This document shows, one piece after another, positions 1-6,774 of a stretch of DNA of 64,000 bases. The stretch covers positions 310,001 through 374,000 of the forward strand of contig NZ_JAULRT010000062.1 in NCBI RefSeq assembly GCF_030518215.1. The letters run 5' to 3'. A model generated the notes under the pieces. The model worked only from the letters and a program-made list of their open reading frames with translations, ran no database searches and had not been told where the DNA came from. Each line of letters opens with the position of its first letter. Within the stretch, counting starts at the first letter, position 1. The translations under genes were made by a program, and so were the position numbers. This stretch comes from Gilvimarinus algae. GTDB lineage: Bacteria; Pseudomonadota; Gammaproteobacteria; Pseudomonadales; Cellvibrionaceae.

Positions 1-1
1 T

Positions 2-232
2 GCCTGCCACGGCCCTCAGGGCCAGGGCAATCGCGAGCTGGGGGCTCCGGCGCTCGCCGGTCAGGCCGACTGGTATTTGCTGACGCAACTGCAAAACTAC
101 CGCTCCGGCGCCCGCGGCGGCGACCCGCGCGACCCTGCCGGCCAGCAAATGGCCACCTTTGCCACTATGCTGCCTGATGAGCAAGCACTCAAAGATGTGG
201 TGGCTTATATCCGCACGTTTGCTAGTGAGTGA
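2..232 (+). CDS. c-type cytochrome, C-terminal fragment
   Basis: The reading frame is open from the window edge and ends in TGA at 230-232. The first residues read ACHG, the second half of a CxxCH heme-binding motif whose first cysteine lies outside the window. About 76 residues remain, ending in VVAYIRTFASE, the amphipathic last helix typical of class I cytochromes c. Methionines in the ATFATMLPD stretch could give the sixth heme ligand. The protein should be periplasmic and carry electrons. Its partner oxidase or dehydrogenase is not visible, and the oxidase cluster at 36-41 kb is far away. A terminator follows directly, so it ends its transcription unit. Confidence 0.75.
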   Translation, partial: ACHGPQGQGNRELGAPALAGQADWYLLTQLQNYRSGARGGDPRDPAGQQMATFATMLPDEQALKDVVAYIRTFASE

Positions 233-253
233 TCCGTACGCGCTTTAACGAAC

Positions 254-284
254 ACCGCCGGGGCAGCAATGTCCCGGCGGTTTT
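254..284 (+). terminator. intrinsic terminator after cytochrome c gene
   Basis: ACCGCCGGG (254-262) pairs perfectly with CCCGGCGGT (273-281) over a 10-nt loop and is followed by a short T run. It lies 22 bp after the cytochrome stop and before the convergent galR stop. Confidence 0.75.
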
Positions 285-308
285 GCTGAAGGCTGAACTG
301 TCCCGGGG

Positions 309-1319
309 TTAGGGCGCCTTGACGGCCACAACCGATTCGCGTTTGACCAGGGTGGGTGTGTATTTAAAGGTCACACCGGGCTCGGGCACTTTACCACCGG
401 CGTAGGCGAGAGCCAGGTCGGCTGCCTTGGAGGCCATCATTTCAATAGGGTAGTGCAAGGTGGTGAGCTTGGGCCGGCAGTACTTGGCCAAAAGCACATC
501 GTCGTAACCCATAATCGACACGTCGGCCGGAATAGTTACCCCGTGATCCTGCAGCATGGTCATGGCGCCCGAGGCCATGGCGTCGTTGTAGGCGAGCACA
601 GCGGTAAACTCGACGCCGCGGGCGAGCAGGTTGCGAATGGCGATCTCGCCACCTTCCTGATCCGGCGTACTGTATTCAATGTGGCTGTCGGGCAGCTCGA
701 TGCCCGCGTCGGCCAGCTCTTTTTGAATACCGGTTAAGCGCTGAAAGGGGTCGTCAATCTGGTATTTACTGCTCACCAAGGCAAATTTCTGATGACCTTG
801 GCTCAGCATGTAGCGGGCCATGATCTGACCGCCAGCGACGTTATCCAGCCAGACGCAGCGGTGCCCAATTTCTTCGATATAGCGGTTGATCAGCACAAAG
901 CCCGGCACCTGCGAGGCAAACTCCACCAGCGTCTTGTCGTCCAGGGCCTTGCTGTGCACCACCATGGCTTCGCAGCGGTGTTGCAGGAGAGTGTCAATGG
1001 CCTTGAGTTCAGTTTGTTTTTCAATGGAGCCGGCACTCATTAGAATTTGCACATTCTGTCGGCGCGCTACGGCATCAATACCGTGGGCAAGGGTGGCAAA
1101 GAAGGGATCCAGCAGCTCGGCGATCACCACGCCCAGCGAAGCGCTCTTGCGCGTCACCAGAGCGCGGGCGTTGGCGTTGGGGCGATAGCCCAGCTCTTCC
1201 ATGACTTTTTTGACTCGTTCGCGGGTAGCATCGCCCACTTTGGGGCCGTTGTTGATCACTCTGGATACCGTTGCGAGCGAGACGCCGGCGACGTCCGCAA
1301 TGTCTTTAATAGTGGCCAT
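309..1319 (-). CDS. galR: GalR/LacI-family galactose repressor
   Basis: A 336-residue LacI-family regulator. Residues 2-50 form the helix-turn-helix and hinge (ATIKDIADVAGVS, ATVSRVINN, then YRPNANARAL), close to enterobacterial GalR. The rest is a periplasmic-binding-protein-like sugar sensor, again with GalR-like stretches (AMVVHSK, FVLINRY, FTAVLAYNDAMASGAM, PKLTTLHYPI). It should repress galactose genes and be released by galactose or a derivative. It is divergent from galE, whose promoter region has an operator-like sequence, and similar sites precede galT and the receptor at 6775. The ATG at 1319 has a GAGG ribosome site upstream. Orthology to GalR is recalled from the family; the effector is inferred. 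Confidence 0.88.
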   Translation of the reverse strand: MATIKDIADVAGVSLATVSRVINNGPKVGDATRERVKKVMEELGYRPNANARALVTRKSASLGVVIAELLDPFFATLAHGIDAVARRQNVQILMSAGSIEKQTELKAIDTLLQHRCEAMVVHSKALDDKTLVEFASQVPGFVLINRYIEEIGHRCVWLDNVAGGQIMARYMLSQGHQKFALVSSKYQIDDPFQRLTGIQKELADAGIELPDSHIEYSTPDQEGGEIAIRNLLARGVEFTAVLAYNDAMASGAMTMLQDHGVTIPADVSIMGYDDVLLAKYCRPKLTTLHYPIEMMASKAADLALAYAGGKVPEPGVTFKYTPTLVKRESVVAVKAP

Positions 1320-1376
1320 TTAACCTCGATTTTCCTATTGGGTGTAAACCTTTCCCCTCTATTTTATGAATTTTAG

Positions 1377-1391
1377 CGGACAATTTGTCCG
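1377..1391. promoter_or_regulatory. 15-bp palindrome in galR-galE intergenic region
   Basis: CGGACAA (1377-1383), one spacer base, TTGTCCG (1385-1391): a perfect 7-bp inverted repeat. It lacks the central ACGT of the LacI-type sites here, so it may bind a second regulator. No protein can be assigned. Confidence 0.45.
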
Positions 1392-1459
1392 GATGTAACC
1401 CTATTTTCCCGATAAAACTGGCCGTATTTGCATTTTCGATTCAGATCTTCCCTTTTTTA

Positions 1460-1475
1460 GGTAAAACGTATACCC
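1460..1475. promoter_or_regulatory. GalR-like operator upstream of galE
   Basis: GGTAAAACGTATACCC is an imperfect palindrome with a central ACGT and GGTA/TACC outer arms. It resembles the perfect site at 6670-6693 and lies 34 bp before the galE start, where a LacI-family repressor would act. Confidence 0.6.
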
Positions 1476-1508
1476 TGTTCGAAAATCGAGTACCCATGAG
1501 GTGATACT

Positions 1509-2519
1509 GTGAAGGTTTTGGTTACTGGTGGGGCTGGCTACATTGGTTCCCACACTTGTCTAGAGTTGCTGGCCAGTGGGCATGACCTGGTCGTACTGGA
1601 TAATTTCGTCAACAGCAAGCCCGAGGTGATCGGGCGGCTCGAGCAGCTCAGTGGGAGTGAAGTGCCTTGTGTGCGCGGCGATGTACGTGATCCTGAGGCG
1701 CTAGACCAAGTGTTTACCGCTCATCAATTTGGAGCGGTGATTCACTTTGCCGGACTCAAAGCGGTAGGTGAATCCAATGAAAAGCCACTGGAATACTACG
1801 ATGTAAACCTTTGCGGCAGCCGCGAATTGGTCTCAGCCATGGGCCGCCACGGCGTGAGTTGTTTGGTGTTCAGCTCCTCGGCAACCGTTTATGGCAACCC
1901 TGAGACGGTACCAATTCGAGAGGATTTTCCTTTGAATGCGACCAACCCCTATGGTCGCACCAAACTGATGGTCGAAACCCTGCTCACTGATGTGGCCGCC
2001 GCCAACAGCCTTTTGAGTGTGGTCGTCTTACGTTACTTCAACCCCGCTGGAGCCCATGAGAGTGGCTTGATTGGCGAGGATCCGAACGGTATTCCCAATA
2101 ACCTGATGCCATTTATTGCTCAGGTGGCTATCGGCAAGCGTGAGAGCTTGTCGATATTTGGCGATGACTACCCAACGCGCGATGGCACAGGGGTTAGAGA
2201 CTATATCCATGTGCTGGATCTGGCGGCCGGACATGTGGCGGCGCTGGAGAAACTGGCGGCCCGGCCCGGGGTGCACAGGTTTAACTTGGGCACTGGAAGA
2301 GGGTGTAGTGTGCTGGACATGGTCAGGGCTTTTGAGGCGGCTTCGGGGCGAACCATTGACTACCGGATTAAGCCGCGCCGGCCTGGTGATATCGCCGAGT
2401 GCTGGGCTGATACTACGAAGGCCGAGCGCGAGCTGAATTGGCGAGCGCAGCGCAGTATTGAGCAGATGACCGCTGACCTCTGGCGCTGGCAGTCGTTGAA
2501 TCCCGAGGGCTATCGCTAA
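1509..2519 (+). CDS. galE: UDP-glucose 4-epimerase
   Basis: GalE interconverts UDP-galactose and UDP-glucose in the Leloir pathway in the cytoplasm, with bound NAD. The 336-residue length is standard. The Rossmann motif GGAGYIGS is at residues 7-14, the catalytic serines at 122-124 (FSSSATVYG) and the Tyr-Lys pair at Y148 and K152 (NPYGRTK). The start is GTG at 1509, supported by GAGGTGAT a few bases upstream. It is first in the galE-galT-galK-symporter cluster and divergent from galR, with an operator-like site just upstream. Galactose control is inferred from that site. Confidence 0.96.
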   Translation: MKVLVTGGAGYIGSHTCLELLASGHDLVVLDNFVNSKPEVIGRLEQLSGSEVPCVRGDVRDPEALDQVFTAHQFGAVIHFAGLKAVGESNEKPLEYYDVNLCGSRELVSAMGRHGVSCLVFSSSATVYGNPETVPIREDFPLNATNPYGRTKLMVETLLTDVAAANSLLSVVVLRYFNPAGAHESGLIGEDPNGIPNNLMPFIAQVAIGKRESLSIFGDDYPTRDGTGVRDYIHVLDLAAGHVAALEKLAARPGVHRFNLGTGRGCSVLDMVRAFEAASGRTIDYRIKPRRPGDIAECWADTTKAERELNWRAQRSIEQMTADLWRWQSLNPEGYR

Positions 2520-2546
2520 CGCCGCAAAAAGTTAAATGGCGCAAAA

Positions 2547-2561
2547 GTGAAAACGTTTAAC
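2547..2561. promoter_or_regulatory. GalR-like operator upstream of galT
   Basis: GTGAAAACGTTTAAC has the palindromic core AAACGTTT centred at 2554/2555, matching the core at 6670-6693, but its outer arms do not pair. It lies in the 157-bp galE-galT gap, so galT may have its own regulated promoter. Confidence 0.5.
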
Positions 2562-2676
2562 TTGCTGTCCCTGCAGGAAATGCAAGGTTGGTAAGCGTCG
2601 TGACTTATAGGCTGGTTATTGTGATACCAGTCATTGAATAGATTGATAAACAGTTACTGTTGTACAGGTTGTCCCC

Positions 2677-3720
2677 ATGAGCGAATCTTTTGATCCGACA
2701 GAGCATCCCCACCGCCGCCGCAACCCTATGACGGGGGAGTGGATACTGGTGTCGCCTCACCGAGCTAAGCGTCCCTGGCAGGGACAGTCAGAGTCGGCCG
2801 ATGACGGTGCGCGCCCCGCTTACGACGAGAGCTGCTATCTGTGCGCCGGTAATCAGCGGGTCAACGGCGAGTGTAATCCCGAATATCGCTCAACCTTTGT
2901 GTTCGACAACGACTTTGCGGCATTGCACGAGCAGGGTCCGGACTTTTGCAGTGATGATCCACTGTTCACCCTGGCGGCTGAGAGTGGCTGCAGCCGGGTG
3001 ATTTGCTTTTCTCCGGATCATGGAAAAACGCTGCCCGAGCTGCCTGCGGAGCAGATCGAAGCGGTTATTCGTTGTTGGCAGGAGCAGTGCGCAGAGCTGT
3101 CGGCGCGCTATCAATGGGTACAGGTGTTTGAAAATAAGGGCGCGGTTATGGGGTGCTCCAACCCCCATCCGCACGGCCAGATATGGGCGCAAAATCAATT
3201 GCCCACACTGGTAGCGAAAAAATGCGAGCAATTTTCCCTTTATCACGCTCAGCATGCGAGCAACATGCTGAGTGACTATGTCGAGCGCGAGTTGGCACTT
3301 AATGAGCGGGTTGTATGTCTTAACGATCATTGGGTGGTGGTCGTACCTTACTGGGCGGCTTGGCCATTTGAGACACTGGTATTGCCGCGTGCGCCTTTGA
3401 TGCGTATGACTGAGCTGGATGATGAGCAGCGCTACCGCTTGGCTGACATACTCAAAGAAACAACAACGCGTTACGATAATTTGTTTAATACTTCTTTTCC
3501 GTATTCTATGGGTTGGCACGGGGCGCCTTTTGATGGGCATGACCACCCCGAGTGGTTGCTGCACGCACATTTCTTCCCACCGTTACTGCGTAGCGCCACG
3601 GTGCGCAAGTTTATGGTGGGCTATGAAATGATGGCCGAAGCGCAGCGAGACATTACGCCGGAGCAGGCCGCAGAACGGCTACGCTCGCTGCCCAGCCTTC
3701 ACTACAAAAGCAAACAATAA
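2677..3720 (+). CDS. galT: galactose-1-phosphate uridylyltransferase
   Basis: GalT exchanges galactose-1-phosphate with UDP-glucose to give UDP-galactose and glucose-1-phosphate. The 347 residues contain the HIT-superfamily active site NPHPHGQ, with H166 the expected uridylylated histidine. C53 and C56 (CYLC) fit the zinc-binding pair of GalT, and [21 protein letters not shown] near residue 14 is the usual N-terminal signature. It is separated from galE by 157 bp holding an operator-like site and followed 17 bp later by galK. Confidence 0.96.
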   Translation: MSESFDPTEHPHRRRNPMTGEWILVSPHRAKRPWQGQSESADDGARPAYDESCYLCAGNQRVNGECNPEYRSTFVFDNDFAALHEQGPDFCSDDPLFTLAAESGCSRVICFSPDHGKTLPELPAEQIEAVIRCWQEQCAELSARYQWVQVFENKGAVMGCSNPHPHGQIWAQNQLPTLVAKKCEQFSLYHAQHASNMLSDYVERELALNERVVCLNDHWVVVVPYWAAWPFETLVLPRAPLMRMTELDDEQRYRLADILKETTTRYDNLFNTSFPYSMGWHGAPFDGHDHPEWLLHAHFFPPLLRSATVRKFMVGYEMMAEAQRDITPEQAAERLRSLPSLHYKSKQ

Positions 3721-3737
3721 ATCGATTTGGTGGTGTC

Positions 3738-4871
3738 ATGCTGTTTAGTCACTTTGAAAAATATTTTCATCAACGCCATTCGGTGTCGGCGTTTGCGCCG
3801 GGCCGGGTTAATTTGATCGGTGAGCACACCGATTACAATCAAGGGTTTGTGTTTCCCGCCGCCATTAACTTTGGCACTCAAGTGTTGGCCGCTCCCCGGA
3901 CAGACCGCCATGTGAATATTATCGCTCTGGATTTTGGCGGGGAGCGCAATAGCTTCACGTTAACAGGTGAAATTGGCTTTGATGAAAACTCTACGTGGAG
4001 TAACTACGTACGTGGGGTGCTTAAGGTGCTGCAAGAGACGGTGGGGCCAATTGAGGGTTTGGACCTTCTGGTCTCCGGTAATGTGCCGCGCGGCGCCGGC
4101 CTGAGTTCATCGGCATCGTTTGAAATTGCCTTGCTCAAAGCGGTGAACGACGTTTTCTCCCTGGGATTAAATGGCGTTGAGGCGGCGAGAATTGGCCAGC
4201 GTGCCGAGAACGAGTTTGTCGGTTGCTCCTGCGGCATTATGGATCAGTTAATCTCGGCGAATGGCCGAAAGGGTCACGCCATGCTGCTCGATTGCCGCAC
4301 GCTGGAGGAAGCGCACACGCCCATATCGGCTGACCATCAGATTGTGATCATTAACTCCAATGTCGAGCGTGGTTTGGTCGACAGTGAGTACAATCTGCGC
4401 CGTCAGCAGTGCGAGGCCGCCGCACTAAAGCTCGGAGTGGCCTCGCTCAGAGAGGCTGATAATGACCTTCTGCAAAAGGGGAAGACCTCTCTTACGGACA
4501 AAGAGTTCCGCCGGGCCCGACATATCGTTACGGAAAACCAGCGTACCGTGCAAATGTACAGCGCCCTGCGTGAGAAAAACTACGATCTGGTCAGTACGCT
4601 GATGCGCGAGTCACACTTGTCCATGCGTGATGATTTTGAGATTACCGTCGAGCCGGTTGACTATCTGGTGGATCTTGTGCACTCAGTGATCGGCAATACC
4701 GGCGGCGTGCGCATGACCGGCGGCGGCTTTGGTGGCTGCATAGTTGCTCTTTGCCCAACAGTGCTGGTTGACGACGTCAAGCGTGTAGTGGCCGATAAGT
4801 ATCAAGCAAAGACCGGTTTTGAAGAAAAGGTGTATATCTGTACCGCAGAAGACGGCGCGTTTTCCCGATAG
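3738..4871 (+). CDS. galK: galactokinase
   Basis: GalK phosphorylates alpha-D-galactose with ATP, the entry step of the Leloir pathway. At 377 residues it has all three GHMP-kinase signatures: the galactose-binding PGRVNLIGEHTDYN near residues 21-34, the ATP loop NVPRGAGLSSSAS near 115 and the C-terminal MTGGGFGGC. The spacing from galT is 17 bp, so the two are very likely co-transcribed. The product feeds GalT, and the exported mutarotase at 12845 would supply the alpha anomer. Confidence 0.96.
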   Translation: MLFSHFEKYFHQRHSVSAFAPGRVNLIGEHTDYNQGFVFPAAINFGTQVLAAPRTDRHVNIIALDFGGERNSFTLTGEIGFDENSTWSNYVRGVLKVLQETVGPIEGLDLLVSGNVPRGAGLSSSASFEIALLKAVNDVFSLGLNGVEAARIGQRAENEFVGCSCGIMDQLISANGRKGHAMLLDCRTLEEAHTPISADHQIVIINSNVERGLVDSEYNLRRQQCEAAALKLGVASLREADNDLLQKGKTSLTDKEFRRARHIVTENQRTVQMYSALREKNYDLVSTLMRESHLSMRDDFEITVEPVDYLVDLVHSVIGNTGGVRMTGGGFGGCIVALCPTVLVDDVKRVVADKYQAKTGFEEKVYICTAEDGAFSR

Positions 4872-4919
4872 GGCGGCGACCGAAAATACAATAATGTATA
4901 ACAGCGAGAGCAAAGCGCA

Positions 4920-6482
4920 ATGAATATTGAGACTCTGGATTTAGCCGTTTTTGTGGTCTACGTCGTGGCTCTGATTGGCATCGCCTGGTGGGTGTCGAGA
5001 GAAAAGTCGGGCCACGAAAAAAACACTAATGACTATTTTTTGGCGGGAAATAGCTTGCCTTGGTGGGCAATAGGCGCATCCTTGATTGCGGCTAATATTT
5101 CGGCCGAGCAGATCATTGGTATGTCCGGCTCGGGTTATCAAGTCGGATTAGCGATTGCCTCTTACGAATGGATGGCCGCTATCACCTTGATCCTGGTGGG
5201 AAAGTACTTTCTGCCGATTTTTCTGAAAAACAAAATATACACCATGCCCCAATTTTTGGAGCAGCGCTATGACCACCGGGTCCGAATTGTCATGGCGGTG
5301 TTCTGGCTGGGTGTCTATGTCTTCGTGAATCTGACGGCCGTGCTCTGGTTGGGAGCTCTTGCAATTAACACCATCGTCGGAGTGGATCTAATCTATGGCA
5401 TGGTTTTTCTCGGAGTATTTTCCCTGGCGTACTCGCTTTACGGTGGCTTAAAAGCCGTTGCCATGACCGACATCATCCAAGTGGTATTGTTGGTATTGGG
5501 TGGTCTGTTTTTGTCTTACACGGCGCTGAATTTGATATCGGATAACGGTGGCGTCGTTCAGGGATTCATGACCCTTTCTTCAGAGCTTCCGGAAAAATTC
5601 GACATGATTCTCGCCAGGGAGAACGAGCACTACATGGATTTGCCCGGGATCTCGGTATTGATTGGTGGCTTATGGATAATGAATCTGTCTTACTGGGGCT
5701 TTAACCAATACATCATTCAGCGCACCTTGGCGGCAAAGAGTGTAACCGAGGCGCAAAAAGGGATTGTATTTGCAGCGTTTTTAAAATTGCTCATGCCTTT
5801 GATTGTGGTGTTGCCGGGTATTGCGGCAGTTCTGTTAGTACCGGATTTGGGCAAGCCCGATCAAGCCTATCCATCGCTGATGAATTTAATGCCTGTGGGC
5901 ATTAAAGGCTTGATTTTTGCGGCCTTGGTGGCGGCGATAGTGTCTTCTCTGGCGTCTATGACCAACAGTGTATCGACAATTTTCACCATGGATATCTACG
6001 CTGGCAAGCAACCGGGCAAAAGTCAACAACACTATGTGCGCGTGGGAAGATTGATCAGCTTGGCAGCGTTGATTGTTGCCATGCTCGCTGCTAAACCTCT
6101 GCTTGGGCAGTTTGATCAGGCATTCCAATACATTCAAGAGTTTACCGGTTTTTTTACCCCGGGGATCGTGGTGCTGTTTGTATTGGGGATGTTCTGGTCG
6201 AAGACAACGGCTACTGGAGGCCTGGTGGCTGCAGTAGGTTCGGCCGTGCTCAGCCTCGCTTTTAAATTGCTTTGGCCTGAGTTGCCATTTATGGACAGAG
6301 TTGGACTTGTGTTTTTGCTCTGTGTGCTGGCGGCTGTTGTCGTGTCGCTACTTGGGAAGGGTGCAACGAAAGAGCAGGCGGTCAAGCTCGATGAAGTCGA
6401 TTTTGCGACAACGGGCGGTTTCAACTTGGCCAGTCTGGCCGTCGTGCTGATTTTGATCGCCTTTTATACCGCATGGTGGTGA
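4920..6482 (+). CDS. sodium/galactose (glucose) symporter, SSS family
   Basis: A 520-residue inner-membrane protein with about 14 hydrophobic helices, typical of solute:sodium symporters of the SGLT/vSGLT subgroup. Diagnostic stretches include DYFLAGNSLPWWAIG near the N-terminus, SAEQIIGMSGSGY (helix 2), WGFNQYIIQRTLAAK and SSLASMTNSVSTIFTMDIY (helix 9 region). It lies 48 bp after galK, so it most probably imports galactose made by the downstream enzymes. Substrate is inferred from position. A strong terminator at 6638-6661 ends this unit. Confidence 0.9.
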   Translation: MNIETLDLAVFVVYVVALIGIAWWVSREKSGHEKNTNDYFLAGNSLPWWAIGASLIAANISAEQIIGMSGSGYQVGLAIASYEWMAAITLILVGKYFLPIFLKNKIYTMPQFLEQRYDHRVRIVMAVFWLGVYVFVNLTAVLWLGALAINTIVGVDLIYGMVFLGVFSLAYSLYGGLKAVAMTDIIQVVLLVLGGLFLSYTALNLISDNGGVVQGFMTLSSELPEKFDMILARENEHYMDLPGISVLIGGLWIMNLSYWGFNQYIIQRTLAAKSVTEAQKGIVFAAFLKLLMPLIVVLPGIAAVLLVPDLGKPDQAYPSLMNLMPVGIKGLIFAALVAAIVSSLASMTNSVSTIFTMDIYAGKQPGKSQQHYVRVGRLISLAALIVAMLAAKPLLGQFDQAFQYIQEFTGFFTPGIVVLFVLGMFWSKTTATGGLVAAVGSAVLSLAFKLLWPELPFMDRVGLVFLLCVLAAVVVSLLGKGATKEQAVKLDEVDFATTGGFNLASLAVVLILIAFYTAWW

Positions 6483-6546
6483 GTGCTCGAGAGGCAAAGG
6501 GAGGATAACTCTTTCCTTTTTTAGAACTATTTATTATTACGTTCTC

Positions 6547-6574
6547 GATAACGTTAAAAAGTTAACGTTTACCC
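6547..6574. promoter_or_regulatory. tandem GalR-like half operators
   Basis: Two ACGT-centred sequences lie 14 bp apart: GATAACGTTAAA (centre 6552/6553) and GTTAACGTTTACCC (centre 6566/6567). The second shares GTTTACC with the sites at 6616 and 6670. They are the distal members of the operator array ahead of the receptor gene. Confidence 0.5.
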
Positions 6575-6585
6575 ATTAAAAAGGC

Positions 6586-6613
6586 TTGCGTTAACTGGCT
6601 AAGAGTATATAGT
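6586..6613 (+). promoter_or_regulatory. candidate sigma-70 promoter for receptor operon
   Basis: TTGCGT (6586-6591), a 16-bp spacer and TATAGT (6608-6613) make a plausible promoter. The predicted start near 6620 falls on the operator centred at 6623, the arrangement expected for LacI-type repression. An intrinsic-terminator-like hairpin (6638-6661) lies downstream before the gene, which weakens the call. Confidence 0.35.
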
Positions 6614-6615
6614 TA

Positions 6616-6631
6616 GGGATAACGTTTACCT
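6616..6631. promoter_or_regulatory. GalR-like operator, middle copy
   Basis: GGGATAACGTTTACCT is an imperfect palindrome centred at 6623/6624, sharing AACGTTTACC with the perfect site 58 bp downstream. Confidence 0.6.
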
Positions 6632-6637
6632 ACTGTT

Positions 6638-6661
6638 AAAAATGCCTCTTGGGGCATTTTT
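6638..6661. terminator. intrinsic terminator after symporter gene
   Basis: AAAAATGCC (6638-6646) pairs perfectly with GGCATTTTT (6653-6661) around a 6-nt loop, with U-rich ends on both strands. It probably ends the galETK-symporter transcript, although a promoter at 6586 would place it in the receptor leader. Confidence 0.7.
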
Positions 6662-6669
6662 AAAATCTT

Positions 6670-6693
6670 AAAAAGGTAAACGTTTACCTTTTT
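6670..6693. promoter_or_regulatory. perfect 24-bp GalR-like operator
   Basis: A fully symmetric palindrome with core GGTAAACGTTTACC flanked by A4/T4 runs, centred at 6681/6682 and 82 bp before the receptor start. Central CpG and TAAAC/GTTTA arms are typical LacI-family recognition features. It is the best-formed copy in the window. Confidence 0.75.
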
Positions 6694-6774
6694 TGGGTCT
6701 GGCCGATCTTGCTCGGATCGAGCCAGTAAATAATAAAAGAAGCTTTCTGATTTACGTCAGGTTAGGAGGGCAGT

